From: Sceloporus undulatus | Lineage: Eukaryota > Chordata > Lepidosauria > Squamata > Phrynosomatidae | Assembly: GCF_019175285.1 (NCBI RefSeq) | Contig: NC_056522.1 | Span: forward strand, 236,861,781 to 236,925,780 | DNA: 64,000 nucleotides | Direction: 5' to 3' | In this document: positions 1 to 13,600 of the stretch, piece by piece | Layout: each line of letters opens with the position of its first letter | Position numbering within the stretch: the first letter of the stretch is position 1 | Translations under genes and position numbers: made by a program | The notes under the pieces: model-generated | What the model was told of the DNA's origin: nothing | Database searches by the model: none | What the model saw: the letters and a program-made list of their open reading frames with translations, nothing else

Positions 1-295
1 TTTCTCCTGCACTGGGATGCAAGGGCATGGTTATTTTAGCTAATGGGCAACAAGATAACTTTGGACAGTAATGTTTTGTTCTGTGTTGTTGGTTTTAGCA
101 ATGGATAAAAATCAAATGTCAAAAATCAAAACTATATATGTCTATTAAACATGAAACAGAACAAAAAACTAGAAAGCATGCAGGACTTTGTCTCCTGCCA
201 TTCTACTCCCATTAAACATGAAAACTATGTCCGTTGGCATGTATTGCACAAGTTGAACTGGAATGCGGCTCATGTTTTTGAAATTAACATATAAG

Positions 296-540
296 TATTT
301 TATTTCTTTCATTTCATTTGTGTGCCACCTTCATTCCAGAGTGGGACTCAAGGTGCCTCCTAGAGAGAGTCAATTAAAAGAACTACACAATACAATTTTA
401 ATAACAAGTAAAATCACAACATAAAACAGTATAAAATCACTTATAAGACATACAAAAATTTTAAAAAGATAAATAAAACTTCCCACTAAGAAGCTCCCCT
501 GGTTACACATTAAAAGCCTGCTTTTAGAGACATGTGAGAG
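296..540 (-). repeat. LINE 3' end (L2/CR1-like), reversed
   Basis: The reverse complement shows the usual lizard LINE tail: a leucine/proline-codon-like end, a GCCACCTT-type motif and a T-rich tail, which reads TTTATTTC...CACCTTCATTCC on the plus strand. Degenerate. Confidence 0.5.
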
Positions 541-1255
541 TTAATCCTTTACAGCAGTTTACTTTTAGCTCTGTAGAGGCAGCTTCCAGAAACTAGATAT
601 TCATGGTTTGGTGTTTTGTTTTTTGTTTTTTTTAATCCTTACTATTTTAATAGCTAGCGGATTATGAATAGAAACCAAGCCTTTTATTCATTGCAATAGC
701 ATGAGGATCTAATGATGGATGAACTTTCTGTCTCACATTGATGGATAAGCATTTGCACATATTCTCAAGAAGAGAGTTCATTTGCTGGAGGTTTCTATCA
801 CATACTGTCCCATGGCAGCTGATACATCTGCATTACAGTGAGCCAACATTTGCACTCTTGTTTATCACCAGTAAGATTATGAGGCATGATTCATACAAGA
901 ATTACCTACACATCAATAAGTGATGTTGTCTCACTAAGTTTTTCCTTTTGCAATTTAGAGCTCTTTCAACATGAGCCATGGTGACCTCCACTGAAATGGA
1001 AAGATGCAAAGCCGATCATACACATAATTTCTCTCTTTCCCCTTTTCCCTACTCTACCTTTTCCTTTTCTAGGCTCTTTGTGGCATGATCCAACCAGCTG
1101 CCTGACATTAAACACTTGTGGCTGTAGCTTTCAGTTTTGTGAGCCATTATGTCTTCTTGGTGTACTAGGCAACCTCAATGGACCTGCCTTAAACACATCT
1201 GTTGTATGAATCCTTTCTTAAATTTGTCTATCTCTTTCTGTGTTTCTTATTTTAG

Positions 1256-1376
1256 TGTATTGTCAGACTCTTTGATCCAAGATCTCATATCTTCACGGTT
1301 GGTGTTGCCAAACAGAATCACCATCCCACTGAAAAAGAACATTAACGTTGCCAACTTACGGTTCCCTATTCCACGT
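1256..1376 (+). CDS. ESYT3: ESYT3 exon: end of SMP domain
   Basis: The acceptor is ttttag and the donor is gtgagt. The first base completes a codon begun upstream of the window, then 40 codons follow and end in phase 0. VLPNRITIPL and NLRFPIPR match the conserved end of the SMP lipid-binding domain and the link into C2A. Confidence 0.93.
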
Positions 1377-4300
1377 GTGAGTTACATCTGAGAACAGTGC
1401 TTGTAAAATTTGCTAGCCAGTCCCTTTGGTTGAAGGTCCAAGTCTAAGGTGGGGCCTTCTCTAGGGTAGTGAAAGCTCTCTCTTGCCTTCATGGGTCTGC
1501 CATATCATAGAGGTGGTGGCATATATTTTTAATGCCAAGGGTAGAATAGCAAACTCACTACATGCTCCTATCTGAATTGGTGAGAGAACTGTGAGTCTTG
1601 GTACAATATAATTGCCCCATATTGGAACATACAGAACTTGAGAGTGCTTAGATCTAGAAAGATTTGTGGGCCTGAAAAAAGCATTTTTGAAAATCTTAGT
1701 TGTGAAGCTAATCCCATTAGTCTTAACTAGAGTAGGACCATTGAATCAGTGGGATCTATCTGTGTGTTAACTTGCCATTCAGTAATTGAGTCAGTGTATT
1801 TGGTGTAGTTGAACATAAACTAACAGGATTCAGGCCATAGTTTGAATGACTAATTCTGAGGGGAAGACAAATCCACTCATGATGGAGAGATAAATGGAGG
1901 ATATGTAGTCCTGGATACAGACTACAGTTGCTACAAGTTCATTTTAGTGAGCACCTTCTTGATTTCAAAGGATCAAAACAACAGATTTTAATGTATAAAC
2001 ATTCTGTTTTCTCCCATTGTATAATGGCAAGGAATGTTAATAAATCAAGCCCACACATTTCACCACTCTCTCTGATGCAAGGAAGTTGCATCATTTTGTT
2101 TCTCCTTCTACCCACAACTTCATTTTTTCCTTACTGGAAGGGTAAAAGTGAGAGAATGGCAGGTTGTGAATGGACACACAATAAATGTAGGTTGTCTTTG
2201 ATTAAGTCTTTTAGTTAAAATAACTTGGCTGTGCTGCCATCAAATTTCACTAGCTTGCTTCTGTAGTGACAGACAGTCATTATCTCTGGTCTTGTGTTTA
2301 TAGTGTTCCCATCATCTTAGAATGCAGACACCTGGTGAACATTATACATAATGTTTTCTTATTTTTTTTTCTTATGCTTCTTGTATATGTATATGTCTTC
2401 CAGGGAGTAGTAAGAGTATATCTACTAGAAGCAGAAAATCTCGTCCAGAAAGACAACTTCCTTGGAGCAATTCGAGGAAAATCAGATCCTTATGCTCTCC
2501 TTCGGGTTGGCCTGGTGCAGTACCGAAGCAAGACAATACAAAGAAATCTGAATCCCATCTGGAATGAAATGTTTGAGGTGAGACCTGTACATCAGTACTT
2601 AGTCCAAGGCCATTTGCCAAGGTATGGTACAGATTGAGTCTCCCTTATCTGAAATTCCAAAATGTCCCAAAAACCAAAACTTTTTTTTACTGGTGGCTGA
2701 GATAGTGACACCTTTGCTTTCTGACAATTCAGTGTACCCAAACTTCCTTTCATGCACAAAATTATTTTAAAAATATTGTATGAAGTTACTTCAAGCTATA
2801 TGTATAAGGAGTATATGAAACCTAAATTAATTTTGTGTTTAAACTTGAGTCCTATCTCCAAGTTATCATATTATGTACATACAGTGGACCCTTGTTATAC
2901 CCTGGGGTTTGGTTCCAAGATCCCCTGTGGATAACAAAATTCGTGTATGTTCAAGTCCCATTAAATATAATGACATAGCAAAATGGTGCCCCTTATAAAA
3001 AATGGAAAATCAAGGTTTGATATTTGAAATTTATACTTTTTTTGAACATTTTCAAACCGTGGATGCTTGAATCCATGTATAAGAAATCCGTGTATAAGAA
3101 GGGCCGACTGAATATGTAAATATAGATATAGTTGGCCTTCTGTATCAACGGATTCTTTATCCAGAGATTCAACCATCCACGGCTTGAAAATACTCAAAAA
3201 TAATATAAATTCCAAAAGCAAACCTTGATTTTGCCATTTTATATAAGGGACGTTGTTTCACTATGCCTTTGTATTTAATGGGACAGTCCAGCTTACATTA
3301 TTGTAAGTTACCTTTTTTTTTTTGGTGCAAAGGCTGAAATTGTCTACCAGCTTGACCAATGGTCAAAGTCCCCCTCAAAAAAAAAATCTACTTTTCACCT
3401 GTAGGAGCCCTTTTTAATGCCATTTAGTTAACGGTGGAGGGCAGGGTTTATTGAAGAAGCATCTAGCCAGACCCTGTAGCCGGACACAGAACAATAACAT
3501 CATGTGCCAAGAACTACAGCAAAAAAGGTAGAGGTGTGTGAGAGGGGAGATGTAGCTTAGTTCCACATGTGAAACTTTTTTGATAGGTCTCTGCAGTGCA
3601 GGATCTCAGACTTGTAACTTCCAGAAGAATAGAAAGCTATTAATTTCATTTAATTTACCCTTTGAAGTGACATCCCAAGAACACGTACACAATGTTCCAT
3701 TTTGTTTTAATAATCTTTCTCTCTTCACAGTTTGTTGTTCATGAACTACCTGGTCAGGATCTAGAGATAGATCTGTATGATGAAGACCCAGATAAAGATG
3801 ATTTCCTGGGCAGGTGATGGATAAAAATTTCTCCAGCCCTATGTAGAACTTGCCTCTTTCCTCCCCTGTCTCATTCTCTCTCTCTTTCTGTTCTTGCTGC
3901 AGCTTACAGCCTTTGCAATTAGTAATGGCTCAGTCTATCTATATATTTAAGGAAGGAAACGCAGGATGCAGACGTCCATAAACGTTGAATTGAAGGGGAA
4001 TGGTATATTTGAATATTGTCAGGTACCACAAATTCTCAGCATATTAACAATTAAAATTAGAGGAGTGGTTCCCATCTCCCTGAACACATTTGTAAAAATA
4101 TGCCATTAACTTATGATATGAGATATCATTCGTTTCCACACCTATCTTCTTTCAAGAGTAGAGTCCTTGGAGATCATTGCACGAGGGTAGAAAAATGAAA
4201 TTGAAGCAGGATAGCAATGTCTATGGGTGAACCTTATCACATGACTGACCTGTAGCTGATCTGTAGTCTATCCATGGCTGTGGCACACCTTTTCATTGTT

Positions 4301-7300
4301 GGGCAAAACATATCAATAGCTACCAATTTGCTGCCAATCACTCACTGCCAATTGCACACTGTTAGCCCATCACTGTGTGATAAGCTTCCAACTACAGTTC
4401 TGGGATTGGGCCGTCACTTAGTCTTTGTCTCCTCTTCTCTCCTTCCCCCCTCAGCAGGCTGGAATTCTCCTTTCTCCTTTCTTTTTCCCACCTCCTGCGA
4501 CCCCACTAAATAACATTGCCATAATTGCTAAATTGTGTTTTTGTTGTTGTTTTTTAAGAAATAAAATAAAAAAGCAAATGACATGCTGGGTAGAGAAATT
4601 GGGCAGAGAGGTAGGGTTAAGGAAAATATGGGACTGTCCATGGCTGCAACAGCCTCAGTCCCACCACTGAATATTTGAATATTGTCAGCTGCCACAAATT
4701 TTCAGCATATTAACAACCAGGACTGCTCCCAAATTGGTATGTATGCATTTCATTTCATTAACACAATTGCAATGAGAATAGGGCTCATGAGATGAAGTTA
4801 CTAGCATGTCCCTTACATCTCAATATTTATATATTATCCAAATTTGGAAATTTGGATCGTTGTGTCACAGTGACAAAGGATTGCCTCTATATTAGGCTTC
4901 TTAGACAATTCCAACCAAAGCACAACATTGCTCACAATGTGACTTCACCTATGGTGTGGCTGGGCAAAATGTGACCTTCAGTTTTCATATAGCTGTCCGG
5001 GAAAGCAGCCGACGGACTGCTGATAAAGGCTGAGACCAGCTCGAAAAGCAAACAAATACAAGGGCTTTGCAGCAGCAAGAAAGCAACTCCAATGTAACAG
5101 TACCAGTCCAATGTCCAATAGAGCAGAGTCAGGGGGCAAGCCAAGGGTCCAGGATTCCATAGAGCAGGTCAACAAGTCAATTCCAGGGCCAAGGATTCCA
5201 GGTTAATCCGTAGTCCAACAAGCAAGGTAGCAGGCAACAAAGTCCAAGGGAGTCAGAGCAAGACGCTTGCGCCAGGGAACACAAATAGGCTCTGACAAAG
5301 AAGCTTGGCGTCTTGCACCTGTTTATATTGGCCCAGTGATTGCTTAAGCATTTCTCATATAACCTCCTGGATCGATGGAGGCATGCCCTTTCTGTCCTTA
5401 TCTGACTGAAGGTAGGTACGATTTCATCCTGCTCCTCTATGTCTCTCAGGCCTGGAATCTCTGCTGGAGGGTGGCTGGCCTGATGAGTCACAAGCTCTAC
5501 TGGAGCTGGCAGAACAGAGCTAGGGCCTTGCTCAGCCTCTTCCTCCAAGTCCTCAGCCTGGCTGGCCATGACAATAGCCCCCAAAGCCTTTTTAGTGCCC
5601 CTACTAAATGCACTGAAGCCAATGGGAGAAAGCAATGATATAAACTATGACACTGACCATCTCTCTGGGATTTTCAATATCATTGTCAGTAGCCAATTTC
5701 ATAGTTAGTAACTACCAAAACCACCTCTGAGTATTCCTTGCCTATGAAAATCCTGTGAAATTCATGGGGTCATCATAAGTTGACAGGTGAACTGAAGGCT
5801 CATACACACACATGTGGTATATATGCTCAAAAGGTGGGTTTACACATGGGAAGGTAAAATACAGCCAACTAGCCAGATGCACCTCCAGCCCCCCCCCCCT
5901 TTTATTTTTTGCAGATATTCAGTGCTTCTGCTAAATTATAATCAATGGAGAAAATAATGATATTCAGTAAGACAATGACTATATCTATTGACTCTAATAG
6001 ATGGAATAGCCAGAATCATAATTAGTGTCATATTAAAGTAAACATAAATTCATGTACATTTGAATATAAATGTAAGAATAATTAATCAGTTATGAGTTAG
6101 GGGGATTTGATTTGTTATGAATGAAGGAAAGACATTTTATTTGTTAGGAATGAAATCTGAATATAAAATTTGAATATAATTGAAATATAAAATATAAATA
6201 TAAATGTAAAAGTCTCTTTTTAAATCTATTTTAAACATTTTTCCATTTTTTAAAAGTGTACTATAATGTGCATCTTCCCTTTATGCTATACCCCCTAGGC
6301 ATGTGCCTTTTGAGTACTTGCCCAACAAGATCAGTGGCTCTAAGACCCGTTACAGACCGCCCAAAAGGGGCAGTCTTGGGCCGCTGCCGGTTGCAGCACG
6401 GGGAAGCTGCTGCAGCCAAACCGCGCGACTCCCCCGCGCTGTAAAAAAGGAGCGCAAAAATCGCGCTCCATCCAGCAACCCGGAAGAGACGTCGCAAGTG
6501 CCAAAGCGCGCACTCGCAACGTCTCTTCCGGGTTTGGACGTCCAGACGCACAGCATCCGTTACGTCAAGATGGCCGCGCCCATCTATATAGGGCGCCGCC
6601 ATCTTGACGTACGGAATACACGCGAGGGGCAAAGCGCATCCGGAAGCACCGCTCCTCATGTGTATTCACAGCGCGACGGCGCCGCCGCTTAGGCCCGTCT
6701 ATAACGCGCCTTAGTTTTACAGAAGTGGCACATCTCAAAGGAGCACTGGAATTCACAAATTTCCACCAGTTTCAAGACAGCTTTCAAGACATTGCACAGC
6801 TCCTTTGCAGACAACTGGCTCATTAAATTCTCGAGCTCACAGGAGAGTTTCTGTGGAGAATCCTGTGGAATTAAAAGGACTGGTCTCAATAATCTCTGTG
6901 TTATTGTCTCTTTAGCTCATTATACAGGGAGTTTTATTTATGTTGAGGGTGGAGAGAAGGGACATTTCAAATTGGAAAGAGGAACAGAGTGAGAAAATTC
7001 AGCACTAGGATCCTTATAGGCTTACATACCATCTGTTAATTATAAAAGCAAGTACAATAATTACTATAGAGTTTATTTGTGTGATTTGTTCTGTGGTTGT
7101 TGTTTTTTACAGCTTGCTTATAAACCTTGCTGATGTGATGAAAGACAGAGTTGTTGATGAGGTAAAAAAATTAGACTTTTTCAATCATCTTTTTTTTTCT
7201 TTGTGTTTTCTCTTTGAAGGCATGGTGATTTTGTGAATAGTTTTTTAAGGATGTTAACTTTTTGCCAATCACATTGATTTTTTTTTTTAAAGTTAAATTA

Positions 7301-10300
7301 TCCACAGAGATGATTTTTAAAATTTAATTTCCTGGAGTTCTCACTTTTGTCTGTACATAAGGTTTACATGGGGCTATCAGGAAGATTTTAAATGTGACAA
7401 AGAGTCTTGAGCAACCATAAAACAAATGTATCATGAGGTTTTCTTGGGCAAGAGCCTAGATTCACAAGATGCATGGGGCTGGGGCTGTGGGCATTTTCAG
7501 ATGTACATGCACAATCAAATTGGGATTAGGAACTGTTTCTCAAGAAGAGATTAAAAATAAATGAATGTAGAAATCTTTGGCAAAGTTGTTCTAATTCTAG
7601 AGGATATGTAAGGCATATTTAAGGATTATTGGGTGTTATATGCCAATTGTATTCTAAAACCAGGACTCTCCATTGCATTGATGTCCTTATCATCTTCCCT
7701 GTTCCAGCTAGAAAAATGCTATCTAAAATGCTATCTAAACATGCTGTATTTTAAAAGCTGTGTCTCAAATAGATTCAGCTTGATAAAATATGAAACACTA
7801 ATTTTGTGAGCTGCTGTTTCAGTTGCATATGGTACCCAGTTCACAGCTTAATTTGCCTTTTTGACATTGGTGTGCTTTCCTTTTCCTTTTCCTTGTGAAG
7901 TGGTTCCCCTTAAGCAAGATAGCAAGCGGACATGTGCATCTGAAGCTTAAATGGTTTTCTTTGGTCACCAGTCAGGAGAAACTTTATGAGGTGAGTATGT
8001 GGGGAAACTTGATAACAACTGTTGGAAGATACTTTCAGTTAGTGGGTACCCTTGGTTATAAGTAAGAAAGCCTTAATAGCCCCCTTCCCTTTAGTGAGCC
8101 CAATTCCTCACCAACCCCCTTTGGTCTCTGATGTTACTTCCCCACAACCTCCTGCTCCTCCTTCTCCTTGAACCACCTGGATACTTGCCAGGCACAGGAA
8201 CAAGTTTCATCTACATTATAGTAGTAATGCAGTTTGGCACCACTTTAACCGCCATGGCTCCATCCTACAGAATCCTGGGACTTGTTGTTTGGTGAGGCAC
8301 CACCAGCACTTTTTGGCAAGAAGGCTAAAGATCTTGTAAAATTACAGATCCCAGGATTCCATAGAATGGAGCTATAGCACTTAAAGTGGTGTCAAACTAC
8401 ATTATTTCTACAGTGCAGATGCATGCACAATGAACAGAAAACAAGTGACGTCTTTTATTGTTCACCCTATATAACACAACTATTGTCCAAGTTGGAGCAC
8501 AAGATGGATGAGCAGAGTGCTGAAGAAGAGGATGAGGAAGAGCAGGTGCAGGGTGCCCTTGTGAATGGGCACCCTGCCAGGCTGTAGGACCTGAATAGGT
8601 TCCTATCCACATCAATGCTTGATAATGGCCCAGCTCTCAGTGTCAGGCAATAAAGAAGATGTGGAATAAAAATAGACCAACATTCTCTGATCACATGCTC
8701 AGCAATGCTTCACAGATGAAAACTGGGACATCAGTAACCAAGCAGTCTCAGAATGTGGTCAAGATGGCACCATTAAAACCTTGAGGTCCCATGGTTTGGG
8801 GCATCTGCCGGGGGGAGGATCTGGAACAGAACCCCCATGGATACTAAGGGCTGACTGTATATAAAACATGGGACAACATAGGATAATAATAATAAAAAAA
8901 TTATTTGGTCATTGACCAGTATAAACAACATAGGATAGTCAAACTCAGGTTATAATTTGTATCCATAATAATCCCCTGCTAAAGCATGTTAACTAATGGC
9001 AAAAGCAGAACTGCTAAAGAGACCACATAATTTGAAAGATTAAATTTACAATATGAATGTGTGGGGCATATGTCACAAAACTTTATATCAGTGTGTTAAT
9101 TTGTGTTTTTTGTTTGTTTGTTTTGTTTTTTTGCAGGACAAGAATGGTCTGGCAACAGCAATTCTCATAGTGTATTTGGACAGTGCCTTCAATCTTCCTG
9201 TGAGTAAGCAGAAAAGAGCAATGTGTTCTTATTGTCAAACAGCATAGTGTTAAATTGTTACATTGTCAGTCTGTGTTGCCGGTGCATGTGCAGGTTCTGT
9301 TGTCTTGTAGTAGTAAGTAATACAGAAGTTTTCCTGCCAAGAAAATCCATTTGGCAGACATAACATTGTCTTCTTTGGAAACACAGCCTGCCAGATTCTG
9401 CAAATTCTATTGTTTGGGAAATGCCTGACAAATATGCTCTCCCTATGGAGGTCCAGCTAGTATCAGTGTTGGTTTCTTTCTAATGCCAAGCCAAAACATG
9501 GCTTTTTATTAAATTCTTTGGGGACGGACAGAAACAGATGGGCAGGAAAAAGTGGCTTTTCCAAAGCCGCATTGAAACCCTAGCAACTGCACCACTCATT
9601 CACAAGGTGGCTGGAGTATGCATGTAATGAACACACTGCATGGTTTCAAGCTGCACCACTGGGTACTTTTTTTAGTTCCTCCCACCATCCTTGTGCACCT
9701 TCACAGGAGCCACACGTGCAGTGCTTCACCAGGACAGGGCATCGGAGCAGAGGTGTGCCCATACAGATGTTGGCAAGGTCTGCTTTGTGTGTGTTGTATT
9801 CATCTCCATGAGAGATGTCACGCTTTCTCTTTTGGGCATTGTCACCTTCACTACTTGGGTACGACAGCTCCATCCCTTTTAAATGCTCTCTTGCAATGGG
9901 ACGTTTACATGCACAATTAGGGTTAGGGTTAGAGATAGAGTGCCCCTTTAGAGTCACTGTGGCGACACTGTATTTAGATGTTTGAGCAAAGATGTGCATT
10001 TTCCAGGAAGAAGCGGAAAAATTCAGCTACTTTTTAGTCTGGCTTTTCTCCCCATAGCAATAGCAATACATTTCTATACTGCTTATCAGTGAACTAGCAC
10101 TCCTTAAGTGGTTTACAATATGTAAGCCAACTGCTTCCAACAAGTTTAGGGACACATTTTACCAACCTACAAAAGGATGGAAGGCTGAGCGGACCTTGGA
10201 GCCCTGCATGGGATTGAACTCACAACCTTGTGGCTGCACTACTGGCATTTAACCACTGCACAACCAGGGCTCCCCATAGGGCTCCTTGAGAGTGATTTCC

Positions 10301-10591
10301 AGCCAGCATCGAGGCTTGCATCATCAAAACATGCCGCCTGGAAGCCAACTGGAAATCTCCTTATTTTGACTGTCTGTTTCACCCCTTAGTTCAAAGTATA
10401 CATGTACATGGCATTCAATTGTTGCAGTTTTAAAGTGGTTTTAACTATTGCTTTTATAGTTGTTTTAACTGTTGCTTTGTTTGATATGCTTTTATTTTGT
10501 TCAAATTATTTTAATCCAGAAATGTTTTAATTTATTTATTTATGTCTTTGAGATCCTATGATAAATGGCAAGATAGAAATATTTTAATGGC

Positions 10592-10622
<31 letters not shown>

Positions 10623-13600
10623 TATTTAATGACACCTAAAAGTTGGAGGGATGTTTTTTTAAGTACTGTTGGAACACAGTATTTCCAAACAAAAATTTGA
10701 GGTAGATGATTTTATAAGGGAGCCCTTGACAGGGATTTGCATGCTAGTGGAGAGCTGGGAGAAACACAAGTTAAAAAAAACCTTACAAGTGCCTGCAAGA
10801 GCTAGCTGACTGCATTTTCCCCTCCACAGTCTTTACTTTATTTGAGATTATCTTGAGCCCCTGCTACTTTTTACAAACTAGTTTCTGCCATTTATTATTC
10901 CTAGAATTAAAACCAGCTATGTTTATTGGGTAAGAATTGGAGAGATTCTTTTATGCTTTATATTTTGATCACTGCAATTTTTAAAGCTATTTTCCAGCCT
11001 GTAGCAGTAGCCTTCCTGGTGGAGAAGGGTCCATTAATATTTATATATCACTCAGAGACATGGACCTGTTGGTCTAGAATATCAGTATTCAAAGGGATCT
11101 TGTAGCTCCTTTGAGACTGACAACTTCTGTACATTTGGTCTGCTTCGTCAGATGCATGGAAGAACTGGCACCCAGGAAGAACATTTACAAGCAGAGTGTA
11201 TTACTAGCCATAGAAATGCAAAACATGTGGGTATGGTGATGTGGTGACAAGTTCAATTAATTGAGGGACAAAGGCAGGTGGATAGATGTTGCCTAAGGCC
11301 AGGATGGGTAGATGAGCATATGTATGCTGGAGAGAGTTTTGGAATGTGGTGTGTACAGGCTGGAAACTGGAAAGAGATACAATGAACTGTTGGCATCAGG
11401 GGCACTGTGTTTCTGAATGCTGGTTGCTGATGGAATATGAGTGGAGCACATTTTGGTGGCAGATGAAGAGTTTCCCTATCATTTCCTCAGGTCTTAAATT
11501 TAATCTGTTTTAGATGCCCCTCCCTATTTTAGGTAAGCCTCCTTAGAGACAAAATTCCATTGGGTCTATGACATCCAATTTTATTTTTGTATTTCTCTTC
11601 TCTTTTGAATATTTCTCCAATATAGAAAAACCAGTATGAATATTCTAATGGTGAATATGGAGCAAAGAAATACAGAAAAGACAGATACCTCAAGGTAAGT
11701 GCTTCTTTTTGGAATTCAACTCAGATAGACATTATCTCTCATAACTGATAAAAATGGGAGGAGGTATTTCATCTTTGTGTTACTGAGGTTATTCTCTCAA
11801 CTGTGTCCTACATACAATACATAGGTGAAGAAGAATGGAAAGCCTAACTGAGTGGAATATCAGTGAGGCTACAATCAAAACAACATCAAGCCCAAAGAGG
11901 CAAATTCATATAGGTTTTTATAGCATTTCTCTATGTTTGATGGACTTCAGACAAGTATATAGTAGATGGTCTCTGCTTCCACATATACAAAAGTGTGCTT
12001 CTGCCCCTCATTTTACTATGAACAAAACTGAACATCAAAATCTCAACAATAATGATTTTCAATGCTATTGATTGATTGATTGATTGAAAGAAATAATGGG
12101 TCTGCTCAATTCCAGTGTTCCATTCTGGAAAGGACAAGTGTTTATCCATTAGACAATGCCTTTGTATCAATTATATCAATAAAATATGTAGTTATAGTGA
12201 ATATATTCCATCATTTAGCTGCAGTCTTCTGCTTTAAACTATTAAAGTATGTGGGGTTGTTGTTTTTGTTGTTCTCTTTACTTAAAGCTAACTCAACAGC
12301 TCTGTACTGGAAGAGTAATAGCAACTGCTGCTGATCCTGTGTTTTTACTTACCTAAACATTTATTGTACCAAACTCAAATTTAGTCCCAAACATGGAGGC
12401 CTGAAGACTACTGTATCCAAGAATAAATCCTGGGTGCAGAGTCAGTAGAAAAAACTACAATATTAAAAAGAACCAAACTTCTACATCCTATGCCTTTTGA
12501 AATGCTGTAAACAAGTTGGGGTGATGCTTACATTCCTATTCAAGCCATCTTCTTTTCTTGTAGAAAGTATTAGTGTTAGCATTAATGCTGTCCTTTTTGT
12601 CAATATTGTATATTATAAAGAAGATGGAAAGGGAGCCCTCTTCCTTTGTTCTACTGACGGTGGGCAACAAGACTCATAGAAGTAAGGTAAGGGGCATCAA
12701 TTTCTCTTTTTCATAAAGCAAACAGTTATATTATTTTTTGTGGTGTGTGTTTAATTAACCAGTAGCAAAGTACTGAAAAATGTCTTGTCCACATCACTTC
12801 AGGTATTTTCTAGATAACTGAAAAGCAATTTTTGCCATTTTGCAGATGTTAGCTACAGTATCTGTGGCATGATGCCTCGACTTTGCATGGCCTATTATGC
12901 AGTTGCACTGCAGAAAAATCCAGGTTGATACTACTCTTAACTGCCATGGCTCGGTGCTATGGAATTCTGGGACTCATCAATTTGTGAGACATTTAGCCTT
13001 GGTCTGGTGCCACAACAAACTGCAATTCCCAGATTTCCATAGCATTGAGCCATGGAAGTTAAAGTGGTGTCAAACGGAATTATTTCTGCAATGTGGATGC
13101 AGCCAGTGATAATGGATGCATGGAATGATAGGGAGAATCAATGCTGGCCCTACTTTCAGGTCAGGGTGAAAAGAATGTGGCCATCCAGATGTTGAGCTGC
13201 AATGTCTAGCGTTCCTTATCATTGGTTGGGACTGCTGGGGATTTCAGTCTAGCAGCATCTGGAGAAACACACAATTCTCACCTTTTCTTTAGAGAGATAA
13301 TAGTAATACCTTTATTATGTGTGATCATAGGCCATTGCAAAACAATATAATACAAGTACAGAGACACAAACAAGAAATAAAAATATGTAGAAAATATGCA
13401 CACTGACATATTTATGAATGACTGTAATCCACAGACCTACAAATAATACCACTCATCCAGCATATGGCATTTATACAATCATATTTGTCACAGCAACTGC
13501 AATGAGATGTTAACTTTGGGAATATTTTTTTCATTTTTTTTAAGTGAGTACACCTAATGTTGGGATGATTTCAAATCTCAATTGACATTCTGGGTGATGA

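Noticed and set aside
5177-5635. A 152-codon minus-strand frame
   Set aside because: It lies in an unclassified interspersed repeat, and no conserved motif was seen.
9917-9934. Interstitial telomere
   Set aside because: Only two and a half TTAGGG units, which is expected by chance in 64 kb of repeat-rich DNA.
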